Shown: one piece after another, positions 26,626 to 34,509 of the stretch
How positions within the stretch are numbered: the stretch's first letter is position 1
How the letters are laid out: each line of letters opens with the position of its first letter
Assembly: GCA_964560085.1 (NCBI GenBank)
Contig: CAZLKF010000002.1
Location: 62,001 to 126,000 of the forward strand
DNA length: 64,000 bases
Origin: RUG11241 sp964560085
GTDB taxonomy: Bacteria > Bacillota_I > Bacilli_A > RF39 > UBA660
Direction of reading: 5' to 3'
The notes under the pieces: model-generated
Databases searched by the model: none
What the model was told of the DNA's origin: nothing
The model's input: the letters and a program-made list of their open reading frames with translations, nothing else
Translations under genes and position numbers: made by a program

Positions 26626-27857
26626 TTCACCATATTTGATAGAGCAACTAACAAAGCGATTTTACCATATTCATATGTTAATGATCCCTGTTGATATGCA
26701 ATGAACGGCTCCCTTAAAGGACCGTCACAAGATATTTCAATCGATGATCCTTGCGTAAAACTACCAGATGCCATAATTATTTCATCAACATATCCCGGCA
26801 TCAACGATGGCTCAGGAATTGCCATTGAGTCGATTGCTGAGCCCATTTGAATCCCTTGACAATATTTAATCATTTTTTCACGGTTTCCAAAACAAATTGT
26901 TTGAACAATATCAGCTCTCTTTTCAAAAATTTCCGGTTTTACAGAATAATTTAATTCTGTAAAAGCCATACTTGTAAGTAAAGCAACTTTTAGACTACTT
27001 GCAACTGCATTTGGAGCCATATAGATCCCTTGCAAAAACATTTTATTAGTTCCTCCGCTTGGACCGACTTCTTTTCCCAACCCTGGTGCTGTTAAACGTT
27101 CGGAAATTAATTCAATAAGATTTCTTTTACCAACAACGTAAGCACCATTAGAGGCAATTCCACCACCCAGATTTTTAATTAAAGATCCAACAGCAATGTC
27201 CGCACCAATCTCTATAGGTTCTTTTATATCAACGAATTCACAGTAGCAATTATCTATCATAATAATTACTTGTGTATCAATATTTTTAATAAAGCTAATT
27301 ACTTTTTCGAGTTTTTCTATAGTAATGCTTTCGCGTGTTGAATATCCTCTCGATCTTTGAATCTCAATCACGCTAATTTTTTTGCTTTTAAGGATTTTTT
27401 CTATCTCATCATAATTGAACTCATTATCAATTAAATCAATTTGCTCATAATTAATACCATAACTTTTTAAAGAACTATTATTGCCCTTAATACCTATCAC
27501 TTCATCTAATGTATCGTATGGCTTACCTGTAATACTTAATAGCGTATCATTTGGTCGCAACAAGCCAAATAAAGAAACGGTCAAAGCATGAGTACCTGAA
27601 ATAAATTGATTTCTAACTAATGCATCTTCTGCCTTAAAAATGTCGGCAAAAACTTTTTCGATCATATCTCGTCCGTCATCATTGTAGCCGTAACCTGTTG
27701 TCGTATTGAAATGGCGTTCCTCTATTCCATTCTTGTTAAAAGCATCTAGCACTTTAAAACTATTATAAAAACAAACGTCATCAATTTTTTGAAATTGATT
27801 TAGTAATTTTTTTTCGCTATCACCTACAATTTTTTTTATCTCTTGATTAATATACAT
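26622..27857 (-). CDS. PLP-dependent methionine gamma-lyase family protein (YnbB, aluminium-resistance type)
   Basis: A fold-type I PLP enzyme of about 411 aa related to cystathionine/methionine lyases. The GTHALTVSLFGLLRPND region, the IMIDNCYCEFVD Asp site, and the PLP-binding Lys in VGSLIKNLGGGIA are visible. The C-terminal PSLMPGYVDEIIMASGSFTQGSS is characteristic of the YnbB group. Family members are annotated for aluminium resistance but their reaction is not settled. The start is uncertain: ATGs at 27857 and 27863 both follow GGTG, and the frame is open further upstream. It overlaps the SDR gene end. Confidence 0.88.
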   Translation of the reverse strand: MYINQEIKKIVGDSEKKLLNQFQKIDDVCFYNSFKVLDAFNKNGIEERHFNTTTGYGYNDDGRDMIEKVFADIFKAEDALVRNQFISGTHALTVSLFGLLRPNDTLLSITGKPYDTLDEVIGIKGNNSSLKSYGINYEQIDLIDNEFNYDEIEKILKSKKISVIEIQRSRGYSTRESITIEKLEKVISFIKNIDTQVIIMIDNCYCEFVDIKEPIEIGADIAVGSLIKNLGGGIASNGAYVVGKRNLIELISERLTAPGLGKEVGPSGGTNKMFLQGIYMAPNAVASSLKVALLTSMAFTELNYSVKPEIFEKRADIVQTICFGNREKMIKYCQGIQMGSAIDSMAIPEPSLMPGYVDEIIMASGSFTQGSSIEISCDGPLREPFIAYQQGSLTYEYGKIALLVALSNMVK

Positions 27858-28530
27858 TTTCATTTTCACCATCAATTCTAATAATATTGCCACTCGTATA
27901 CTTATTATCTAATATGTCACTTATTTTTTTTATGATATCCTCAATTTGGACCATTTTTTTCTGATTTGTTCGTTTCATCTCAGCATGCAAATATTCTTGA
28001 TTTATTTCTTTGTTTTTTTGAGTATCAACCCATCCTGGAGCTATTGCAAAAACTCTTGTCTGTGGCAAAGCCATTGCTAAAGTCTTTGTTAGATTATTTA
28101 GTGCTGCTTTGGAAGCACAATAATCCATGCTAATATCATTATAAGTATCAATACCATCAGCTGATGATATATTAATTATGTAACCATTTTTAGTATTTAA
28201 ATTTTTTGCTAGCAAAAAAGTGGAAACCACATTCACTTCATAAGTTTTCATAAATTCTGCTTTGCTTTTTTCTAAAAAATTACAATCAAAACAAACTGCG
28301 GCCACATTTACAAGCAAATCAACTTTCATCGTTAACTCACATAAACTTTTAATTTCATCCTCATTTGTTAAATCACATTTTTTAGTTGTCATGTATTCAC
28401 TTTTAATTTTGTCTAAATTTCGCCTTCCATTGTGATAACAAGCAATAACTTCATAATTTCTTCCCAAAAGAAACTTACAAATATTAACACCAATTTCACT
28501 ATTTGCTCCAGTTACAATCGCTTTAAGCAT
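27847..28530 (-). CDS. Short-chain dehydrogenase/reductase
   Basis: NAD(P)-dependent oxidoreductase of the classical SDR fold, 227 aa. The cofactor loop is VTGANSEIGVNI (about 5-16), followed by NVAAVC in place of NNAG, the catalytic Ser in INISSADG, and YCASK with the catalytic Tyr and Lys. The ATG follows GGAGG; an in-frame start 12 codons earlier is unsupported. It heads a tight set with the PLP enzyme and RluA synthase. The substrate is not evident; FabG-like activity cannot be inferred from motifs alone. Confidence 0.88.
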   Translation of the reverse strand: MLKAIVTGANSEIGVNICKFLLGRNYEVIACYHNGRRNLDKIKSEYMTTKKCDLTNEDEIKSLCELTMKVDLLVNVAAVCFDCNFLEKSKAEFMKTYEVNVVSTFLLAKNLNTKNGYIINISSADGIDTYNDISMDYCASKAALNNLTKTLAMALPQTRVFAIAPGWVDTQKNKEINQEYLHAEMKRTNQKKMVQIEDIIKKISDILDNKYTSGNIIRIDGENENVY

Positions 28531-28614
28531 AATTATTCCTCCAAAAACAAATATATTATAACACAAGAATATTTAATAAATAGTCAATTTTATCTCTTGC
28601 ATTGCATATTTTTA

Positions 28615-28623
28615 TGTTATAAT
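28615..28623 (+). promoter_or_regulatory. Extended -10 promoter of the thioredoxin-like membrane protein
   Basis: TGTTATAAT (TG at 28615-28616, TATAAT at 28618-28623) lies just before GAGGTGATTAA and the ATG. A weak TTGC-containing -35 region is upstream. The predicted leader is only about 12 nt. Confidence 0.6.
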
Positions 28624-28641
28624 TATAAAAGAGGTGATTAA

Positions 28642-29481
28642 ATGAAATATGTATGCGAAAAATGCAACAAAAAATTCAACAAATACGTAAGCACATGTGA
28701 TGAATGTGATGGAAAGGTAATCGCCAAGAAAACAAATCGTTTTTTAGGCACATTGATATTAATTTTAGTAACTGCAATTGTTAGTTCTTTAGCAACTTAC
28801 CAATTTATGAAAGAAAATTCTTGCAATAACAAAGGAAATGTTAACCTTAAGGGCTCTTGGTATAGTACTTATGCAGGTTCAACATTTATGCTATCTCTAA
28901 CAGAAGATGGCAATTGTGAATATGGATATGAAGATGCTGATAAGACAAAATGTACATATGAATATTCTAATGAAGTTCTTCAATTAAAGACTTCAGAAGG
29001 CACGGATAAATTGATATATAACCTTGAAAAAGATGTTTTATATATAAATTCCTCTCCATACTACAATAGTAAAGAAACAAGCAGTAAAAATGATGCATAT
29101 TATTATGTCCCAGAAGGATACGATATATCAATGTTTACGAAGATTACACCAGAAGAATTTATTTCAAAGTTCAATAATGGCGATGAAATGTTTGTTCTAA
29201 CTGCTAGAAGTAGTTGTCAACATTGTCAAGATTTTAGACCAATAGCTGCCCAAACAGTTGAATCACATAACTATAAATTATATTATCTTGACACTGCAAC
29301 ATTAACTGATACAACATACGCAAATATCAAAGCATTAGATACAAAGCTTAATGAAACATTTGGAGCAACTCCTAATGTCTATTATGTTAAGGGCAAAAAA
29401 GTTGTTGATACTAATGAGGGTGCTACTACTCTAGCACAATATACGCAATTTATTGAAACACATGGCGTAAAGAAAAAATAA
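28642..29481 (+). CDS. Zinc-ribbon, membrane-anchored thioredoxin-like protein
   Basis: A 279-aa protein built from a cytoplasmic zinc ribbon (CEKC at 5-8, CDEC at 19-22), one membrane helix (about 33-55) and two extracytoplasmic parts. The first (about 65-140) is beta-rich, with three cysteines. The second (about 165-275) is a thioredoxin-like fold with active site CQHC (192-195) and the cis-Pro region GATPNVYYVKG. It probably acts in thiol exchange or reduction outside the membrane, but its partner is unknown. The ATG follows GAGGTGATTAA. Monocistronic, with its own promoter and terminator. Confidence 0.82.
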   Translation: MKYVCEKCNKKFNKYVSTCDECDGKVIAKKTNRFLGTLILILVTAIVSSLATYQFMKENSCNNKGNVNLKGSWYSTYAGSTFMLSLTEDGNCEYGYEDADKTKCTYEYSNEVLQLKTSEGTDKLIYNLEKDVLYINSSPYYNSKETSSKNDAYYYVPEGYDISMFTKITPEEFISKFNNGDEMFVLTARSSCQHCQDFRPIAAQTVESHNYKLYYLDTATLTDTTYANIKALDTKLNETFGATPNVYYVKGKKVVDTNEGATTLAQYTQFIETHGVKKK

Positions 29482-29503
29482 AGCAAGAAATTGCTTTTTT
29501 TAT
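29481..29503 (+). terminator. Terminator after the thioredoxin-like gene
   Basis: The stem AAGCAA/TTGCTT with a GAAA tetraloop is followed by a T run starting at 29495. Confidence 0.85.
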
Positions 29504-29775
29504 TTTCCACACTTTATATCATCTATTTCACTGCTAAGGGCTTTCCTCATTTTTTCTAGCAAAATCAATGTATTATCATCACTAATATTATTATTTCGTT
29601 CTGCTTGAACTTGCTTATAATAAGCGTTGGTGCATAAAACTTGTGCTGTCAGCATTAGCCAATTACCAAGAGCATTTTGCTCATTGGCGCTTAAATCGTC
29701 TATTAACAAATACCCAACGGCTACTGCCGACAAAGAAAAAATTTTAGGCGAAACGTTAGGAATTAAATTGCTCAT
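29500..29775 (-). CDS. Small conserved-looking protein of unknown function
   Basis: I do not recognise a named family for this 91-aa protein. It opens SNLIPNVSPKIFSLSAVAVGYLL and has two hydrophobic stretches (about 11-27 and 37-50), then a charged helical C-terminus, so it may be membrane-associated. There is no SD before the ATG; TATAAT ends only 5 nt upstream, so the transcript could be leaderless. It diverges from the 116-aa membrane gene across 32 bp. The sense of the gene is supported by the tidy fit between the terminator at 29481-29503 and its neighbour. Confidence 0.65.
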   Translation of the reverse strand: MSNLIPNVSPKIFSLSAVAVGYLLIDDLSANEQNALGNWLMLTAQVLCTNAYYKQVQAERNNNISDDNTLILLEKMRKALSSEIDDIKCGK

Positions 29776-29807
29776 ATTAAATTATATTAAAATGAATATA
29801 TATTAGT

Positions 29808-30158
29808 ATGAATGACAACGAAAGATATAAAAAAATTGCAGTTGAGAATATTATTTTTTACATATATTTTATAATTATTGCTTTATCTCTTTATGATAAT
29901 TATTTAGAAGTTATATATCTACAAAATAAGACAGAAGCAAATAAGCAAAATTATCGGCAACTACTAATCCTAATTTTTTTAATTACCACTATTATATACA
30001 TTTATTTTGCATATGACAGCTATAAAGATTTAGCTACAAATCAGAAATATTCACGCCTTGCTTTCATTGGAAGCTTATTAGTAGTAATTAGTGGTTTAAT
30101 TTTTTTATATATTGCTAGCACTGATGAATACATTGAAACCGAAATTTCTTTTAATTAA
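29808..30158 (+). CDS. Small integral membrane protein of unknown function
   Basis: The 116-aa protein has three hydrophobic helices (about 11-33, 50-68 and 82-104) joined by charged loops, and no signal peptide or catalytic motif. No SD precedes the ATG, and TATATT ends 3 nt upstream, so it may be leaderless. It is divergent from the 91-aa gene, and the two may form a functional pair. I cannot assign a family. Confidence 0.6.
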   Translation: MNDNERYKKIAVENIIFYIYFIIIALSLYDNYLEVIYLQNKTEANKQNYRQLLILIFLITTIIYIYFAYDSYKDLATNQKYSRLAFIGSLLVVISGLIFLYIASTDEYIETEISFN

Positions 30159-30161
30159 TGG

Positions 30162-30190
30162 TTGGTGTTTAAGTCGAAAAATGGTATAAT
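30162..30190 (+). promoter_or_regulatory. Sigma-A promoter of the cadherin-like surface protein
   Basis: TTGGTG (30162-30167), 17 bp, TATAAT (30185-30190), with TG one base before the -10 box. Confidence 0.7.
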
Positions 30191-30218
30191 ATTTTAAGAG
30201 ATTTGAGGATGATTTTAC

Positions 30219-31511
30219 TTGAAAAAAATTATGTTGTTATTTGTACTATTAATTCCGTTTTATACAAAAGCCAGTCAAAATATTGACTTTAATCTTGAAT
30301 GTGAAGAAAAAGAATACAAATTAAGTGAATTGAGTACTTGCTCTATTAGTATAAAAAACTATAGTAGTGGCGCAATAAAAAGCTTGTCTTTCAAAACCGA
30401 TAATCAGTTGATTAACGTTTTTGTACCTACAGGAAATACTCTAGATATCACTAACAATATATATCAAATTTCATCAGAAAATGAAGAGTTATTAGCGCAG
30501 AAACTAATGACTTTTGATGTTGTAATCGATAAATATGATTTTAATTTGTTACTGACAGACATAAATTTCGTTTTAGTAGATAATTCCATAGTAAATACTC
30601 AAGATATTACCAAAAACTTTAAAATCAAGAAAAACGTGTATTTAGCAAACATTGTTATTAATAATAAAGAACTCATTGATTTCAAGTTTGATAAATACAA
30701 TTATAATTACAATATCTATAATAATTTAGAAATTATTGAATTAAAAGCAATTGCTTATGATGGATACACTATCTTAGATGGTTTTGAACATAAGTTAGTA
30801 TATGTTAATAATAATCCCATTAAGATAAAAGTGGCAAACGAAGCAAATGAAATAAAAGAATATACTATCAATTTAAATGTTGTTAATGATAATGATTTAC
30901 TTCTAAAAGATGTAGGAATAAGTGAGATACCATTTGAATTTGATTCTTATAAATTTGAATATTATCTTCAAGTTCCTTATGAAATAAATGCATTAAGTTT
31001 TAACTACAAGAGTTATAATCTAGAAAATACATATGAAATAAAAATTGCTCAATTAGTACTTGGTGATAATGTTATTGAACTAAAAAGCAAGAATTCAGAT
31101 ATTACTTACAAATTTCACATCAAACGATTGGTTGAAAATACAATTGTTGATGATAGTATTAATTTGAAGTCGCTAAAAATTGGCGAAACATATATAAATT
31201 TAAAAGACAAAATATTCTCTTATTCCATTAGTAATGTTGAAAATCCCGTTGTTGAATTAAAGACAGCAATTGTCAATCAAGATTATGATGTTATCCATAC
31301 AGATAAGCAAATCAAAATCAAAATTTATTCGCTTACCGGTCAAAGTCAAACATATACTATTGATTTAGTAGATGAAGAAGTAATTAATAATCCTATTATT
31401 GATTATGATAAAACAACTAATATAATTATTGTCTGCATATTTCTAGCTTTGTTCATATTAATAGGATTATTAGTATTTATAAAAAATAAAGAATATAAAA
31501 AGAATTTTTAA
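30219..31511 (+). CDS. Exported membrane-anchored protein with cadherin-like beta-sandwich repeats
   Basis: A 430-aa surface protein with an N-terminal signal peptide (about 1-19, ending near TKAS) and a C-terminal membrane helix (about 398-420) followed by KNKEYKKNF, so it is held outside with a short basic tail inside. Three repeats of about 80 residues start near 140, 220 and 310; each pairs a short strand such as LANIVINN, LLKDVGIS or NLKSLKIG with FDKYNYNYNIY- or FDSYKFEYYL-like segments. That pattern matches cadherin-like beta-sandwich domains. The start is probably the TTG after GAGGATG. Its ligand is unknown. Confidence 0.78.
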   Translation: MKKIMLLFVLLIPFYTKASQNIDFNLECEEKEYKLSELSTCSISIKNYSSGAIKSLSFKTDNQLINVFVPTGNTLDITNNIYQISSENEELLAQKLMTFDVVIDKYDFNLLLTDINFVLVDNSIVNTQDITKNFKIKKNVYLANIVINNKELIDFKFDKYNYNYNIYNNLEIIELKAIAYDGYTILDGFEHKLVYVNNNPIKIKVANEANEIKEYTINLNVVNDNDLLLKDVGISEIPFEFDSYKFEYYLQVPYEINALSFNYKSYNLENTYEIKIAQLVLGDNVIELKSKNSDITYKFHIKRLVENTIVDDSINLKSLKIGETYINLKDKIFSYSISNVENPVVELKTAIVNQDYDVIHTDKQIKIKIYSLTGQSQTYTIDLVDEEVINNPIIDYDKTTNIIIVCIFLALFILIGLLVFIKNKEYKKNF

Positions 31512-31525
31512 CAAATTCTTTTTTT
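31500..31525. terminator. Terminator at the end of the cadherin-like gene
   Basis: The stem AAGAATTT/AAATTCTT carries the TAA stop in its loop, and T follows. It sits between converging genes and may serve both. Confidence 0.8.
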
Positions 31526-32588
31526 ATTTTATCTTTAAATAGACATATTCACTAATTGATCCAGTTTTTAATGGTATTCCCCAACCGGATATTCCAGAAC
31601 TAACAATGAATGTTGTATCCTGAATTCTTTTTAATCCATAGGTCATTTCATTTTGACTAACTAACTCATTAAGATATGCTAAAGGAAACATTTGTCCACC
31701 ATGAGTATGACCTGACAAAAGTATATCAACCCCAGCTTTTATGACATTCTGATAATCAACAGGCTGATGATCAATAGCAATAATTGGTTTAGATTTATCA
31801 ATGTTTTTAGTTAAGTCAACTATGTTCATTCTGTCACTAACTGTTCGATCTTTGCGACCAAGCAAATAGAATTGCTCATTGATTAAAATCGCTTCATCTT
31901 CTAATATATTAACATTGTTATCTCTTAGTATTTCAATAAATTCAGTTGTAGAATAATTTCTGTTTCCACCATATGTATTTAAATCATGGTTACCAAAAAT
32001 CATGTAAACACCATATTTTGTTTTAGCACTCCCCAACGCTTTGCATGCATATTCCATATCTTCATAGATGGTTTTTTCATCAACAAAATCGCCACCAATG
32101 ACAATTAAGTCTGGAATCATTTCTGATATCGCATCAATATAAGACTTAAAATCTGTTCCATTAAATGTCGTTCCAATATGTGAGTCAGATATAAAAACCA
32201 TATCAATTTCGGCAACATCTTTGATGGTGTCAATAGAATAAGTTGTCCTTTGAATATCTTTAGCATTAAACCACGCATATGTAAGATACCCACTAGTGAT
32301 AGTAATAACAATAATTCCAATCACCCAATATTTAATATTCTTTTTCTTAAGGAAAATATATAAGATGTCTCCAAACATAAAAAAGATAGCTAGATGAATC
32401 ATAAAAACTACTATTGTTAATCCCAGAAATAAATAAGAAAATGTACACAATAAGATAATTAAAGTAGGCACTAACCACGATGATTTTTTCGGCATTTTAT
32501 TAAAGCATTCAAACTTGTGAAGTCTAGTTATCAAATAAAACATAATAAGTAATATTAAAATTAAAATTAAAAACATAAATGCTTTCAT
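31524..32588 (-). CDS. Integral membrane calcineurin-like metallophosphoesterase
   Basis: A 354-aa protein with about four membrane helices in its first 130 residues, then a metallophosphoesterase domain. Metal motifs are SDSHIG, GGDFVD, GNHDLN, a His in AIDHQP, and GHTHGGQMFP. It resembles the YkuE/YfcE-type membrane phosphoesterases but with a larger membrane part than the paralogue at 6354-7202. The start is the ATG after GGGAGG; an earlier in-frame start is unsupported. Physiological substrate unknown. Confidence 0.88.
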   Translation of the reverse strand: MKAFMFLILILILLIMFYLITRLHKFECFNKMPKKSSWLVPTLIILLCTFSYLFLGLTIVVFMIHLAIFFMFGDILYIFLKKKNIKYWVIGIIVITITSGYLTYAWFNAKDIQRTTYSIDTIKDVAEIDMVFISDSHIGTTFNGTDFKSYIDAISEMIPDLIVIGGDFVDEKTIYEDMEYACKALGSAKTKYGVYMIFGNHDLNTYGGNRNYSTTEFIEILRDNNVNILEDEAILINEQFYLLGRKDRTVSDRMNIVDLTKNIDKSKPIIAIDHQPVDYQNVIKAGVDILLSGHTHGGQMFPLAYLNELVSQNEMTYGLKRIQDTTFIVSSGISGWGIPLKTGSISEYVYLKIK

Positions 32589-32625
32589 AACATGCCTCCC
32601 GACATAAAACATTATAACAAATAAC

Positions 32626-32649
32626 AAAAAAAAACACCATAACTGGTGT
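32626..32649 (-). terminator. Terminator of tRNA-His
   Basis: The stem ACACCA/TGGTGT is followed by a run of T on the minus strand. Confidence 0.85.
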
Positions 32650-32662
32650 CAAAATTACATAT

Positions 32663-32739
32663 TGGGGCGCGATAAGGGAATTGAACCCTTGCATAATGGA
32701 TCCACAATCCACCGTGTTAACCACTTCACCAACCACGCC
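32663..32739 (-). tRNA. tRNA-His (GTG)
   Basis: The cloverleaf has anticodon loop TTGTGGA. An extra 5' G (G-1) faces C73, the histidine identity element. CCA is encoded. It stands alone with its own promoter and terminator. Confidence 0.97.
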
Positions 32740-32757
32740 ATAAAGGTTACATGGTAT

Positions 32758-32786
32758 ATTTTAACAAGTTTATGATATAAATTCAA
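32758..32786 (-). promoter_or_regulatory. Promoter of tRNA-His
   Basis: On the minus strand TTGAAT (32781-32786), 17 bp, TAAAAT (32758-32763), with an extended TG before the -10 box. Confidence 0.65.
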
Positions 32787-32879
32787 TACTTTTTTGCTTT
32801 TTTGTTAAAATTATTGTTTTACATTACTTTACTTCTAAACATGAAGTTTTAAAAATATTTGTGGAAATAGTTTATATTA

Positions 32880-33062
32880 ATGTGTTATGATTGTTTTAGC
32901 AGTAAGGAGGCGTTACCTATCGAAAAGTACACAAGCAAAGAATTAGCAGATTTATTAAACGCCGATTTTTCTAAAGACAAAGATGCTTTATTAAAAATAT
33001 TTGAAATTATCAATGTTTTTAAGGAAACACAAAAAATTGACACATCTGCACAAAAAGCATAA
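32880..33062 (+). CDS. Small protein of unknown function, start uncertain
   Basis: A short open frame whose well-defined part reads IEKYTSKELADLLNADFSKDKDALLKIFEIINVFKE in segments, an acidic helical protein of 47-60 aa with no known motif. The ATG at 32880 has no good SD. A near-perfect AAGGAGG (32904-32910) is followed 8 nt later by ATC (32919), in frame, with no ATG, GTG or TTG nearby. Either the rare start ATC is used or the SD is decorative. A strong hairpin with T tract at the stop supports a real gene. It converges on the spore coat genes. Confidence 0.55.
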   Translation: MCYDCFSSKEALPIEKYTSKELADLLNADFSKDKDALLKIFEIINVFKETQKIDTSAQKA

Positions 33063-33080
33063 TTAAATTATGCTTTTTTG
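33052..33080. terminator. Terminator between the small protein and cotJC
   Basis: A near-palindromic stem AAAGCATAATT/AATTATGCTTT is flanked by A and T runs and contains the TAA stop of the small gene. It can work in both directions. Confidence 0.8.
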
Positions 33081-33638
33081 TTAGACTTTATTCTCTAAAT
33101 AATAATTTCGCAACTCTTTAAACCTCTGATAATGAACAATTTCACGTTGACGTAAAAATGCAAGAGGAGCTAAAATGTCTTGATCATTTGTCATATCCAT
33201 TAAATGTTCATAAGTTGCTCGTGCACGTTGTTCTGCCGCCATATCGCTTTCTAAATCAGCAATATAATCGCCTGTTGTTTCAATATACTTAGTTGAGAAA
33301 GGTATCCCATTAGGATCAGTTGGGAAAAGTCCATTATCATGCATTGTAAAATGGCCACCCATTCCTATTTTCTCTAATTCATCTATTGTTGCCCCTGCTG
33401 TCAATTGGGAAATCATTGCAGCAATCATTTCCATATGACCAAGTTCTTCAGTTCCAATATCTGTAAGTAATGCTTTACCGCGGTCATCAGGCATTGTATA
33501 CCTTTGATTTAGGTATCTCAAAGCCGCCGCTAATTCACCATCAGGTCCACCATATTGAGCATTTAAATATTTTGCCATTTTTAAGTCTTTCTTTGTTATA
33601 TTGATTGGATATTCCAATCTCTTTTCATACGCCCACAT
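33081..33638 (-). CDS. cotJC: Spore coat protein CotJC (manganese-catalase family)
   Basis: CotJC is a spore coat component with the ferritin-like dimetal fold of manganese catalases. The 185-aa protein starts MWAYEKRLEYPI, a CotJC signature, and has metal-ligand motifs GELAAALRYL, GTEELGHMEMI (ExxH), LESDMAAEQRAR and REIVHYQRF. The start follows the stop of the upstream fusion gene directly (TAAATG), so the two are translated as a coupled pair. In B. subtilis cotJ is expressed in the mother cell under sigma-E. Confidence 0.96.
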   Translation of the reverse strand: MWAYEKRLEYPINITKKDLKMAKYLNAQYGGPDGELAAALRYLNQRYTMPDDRGKALLTDIGTEELGHMEMIAAMISQLTAGATIDELEKIGMGGHFTMHDNGLFPTDPNGIPFSTKYIETTGDYIADLESDMAAEQRARATYEHLMDMTNDQDILAPLAFLRQREIVHYQRFKELRNYYLENKV

Positions 33639-34079
33639 TTAAGCACCACCTTTCTGCCATGGCCATGGTTCTTCAACCCAAGTCCATTTATTTTGATTAG
33701 CATTTATGCCAGCCATTTCTAGTCTCCCGTATCGACGAGTATATTCTTCAACCATTATCTTATATTCACCTACATATTGATTAAAAAGATTGATAGCATT
33801 TTTATCATCAGGATGAACATCTAAATACAAATTTAAGTCAACTATTGCAAAACCATAGGCATATATATTAGTTAATAATTCTGCTTGTTGATTAGCAGGA
33901 CTAATATTATATGGTTTTTCATTTTTATAATAATTATATAGATTAGGAAAAAGATTACCCCTGATTAATCCTTGATAAGGATTAAAAAGCGTATTTTCGT
34001 CTTTTGGGGCATAGTTTGGAATATTATAATTGTTGTTCACATAATTATAATATTCATTCATCGCTCTATAGTTATTCAT
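33639..34079 (-). CDS. cotJB: CotJA-CotJB fusion spore coat protein
   Basis: The 146-aa protein joins two normally separate coat proteins. Residues about 25-55 carry the CotJA core (NPYQGLIRGNLFPNLYNYY). Residues about 62-146 are CotJB: LLTNIYAYGFAIVDLNLYLDVHPDD, EYKIMVEEYTRRYG and the C-terminal WTWVEEPWPWQ. The N-terminal 24 residues are Asn/Tyr-rich, typical of coat proteins. No separate cotJA gene is present in this cluster. GGAGG precedes the ATG. A sigma-E-like -10 box lies 18-25 bp upstream of the ATG. Confidence 0.88.
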   Translation of the reverse strand: MNNYRAMNEYYNYVNNNYNIPNYAPKDENTLFNPYQGLIRGNLFPNLYNYYKNEKPYNISPANQQAELLTNIYAYGFAIVDLNLYLDVHPDDKNAINLFNQYVGEYKIMVEEYTRRYGRLEMAGINANQNKWTWVEEPWPWQKGGA

Positions 34080-34096
34080 AACAAACCTCCTAAATT

Positions 34097-34104
34097 ATTG
34101 TATG
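34097..34104 (-). promoter_or_regulatory. Sigma-E-like -10 element of the cotJ operon
   Basis: The minus strand reads CATACAAT, matching the sigma-E -10 consensus as I know it. No clear sigma-E -35 is seen at 14-15 bp. cotJ is sigma-E dependent in B. subtilis. Confidence 0.5.
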
Positions 34105-34136
34105 TAATTATCATCTTTTTGACATTTCTAATATAC

Positions 34137-34167
34137 AAAAAAAACTTCACATAAAGTATGAAGTTTT
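34137..34167 (-). terminator. Terminator of the 57-aa zinc-ribbon gene
   Basis: The stem AAAACTTCA/TGAAGTTTT is followed by eight T on the minus strand, upstream of the cotJ promoter. Confidence 0.85.
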
Positions 34168-34178
34168 TGCAAATAATA

Positions 34179-34202
34179 ATGTCGATAATAAATTATCGAC
34201 AT
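34179..34202. repeat. Perfect 11-bp inverted repeat downstream of the zinc-ribbon gene
   Basis: ATGTCGATAAT and its exact complement are separated by two bases. It lies just after the zinc-ribbon stop and 12 bp from a separate strong terminator. It may be a second terminator half or an RNA-stabilising hairpin. Confidence 0.7.
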
Positions 34203-34210
34203 ATTTTTAA

Positions 34211-34384
34211 TTAGTTTCTTGGACTTTGATTACGATTAGCCTTACGTGCTTTTCGACATTCTTTACATCTTGTAGGTTCATTTTCAAAACCTTTTTCTTC
34301 ATAGAATTCTTGTTCTCCAACAGTGAAAACAAATTCTTGACCACAATCTTTACAAACTAGTGTTTTGTCGTGTTTCTGTTCCAT
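34211..34384 (-). CDS. Small zinc-ribbon protein (probable zinc-binding domain family)
   Basis: A 57-aa protein with a treble-clef-like zinc site: CKDC (11-14) and CKEC (40-43) around EFVFTVGEQEFYEEKGF, ending in a basic RKARKANRNQ tail. This is the family usually named zinc-ribbon domain-containing protein, of unknown function and possibly nucleic-acid binding. The SD AAAGGAGG is strong. It has its own terminator. Confidence 0.85.
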   Translation of the reverse strand: MEQKHDKTLVCKDCGQEFVFTVGEQEFYEEKGFENEPTRCKECRKARKANRNQSPRN

Positions 34385-34509
34385 TTTGATACCTCCTTTT
34401 TTGATTTAAGACTTAATTTTTTCCTCAAAAAAGGAATTAGAATTAGAATTTTAAACCAATTTTAGATTATCATAACTTTTTTCTTTTTTCAATATTATTT
34501 ATGTAAATT

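Noticed and set aside
32524..32736. 70-codon open frame on the minus strand
   Set aside because: It spans tRNA-His and its terminator and enters the next gene in another frame.
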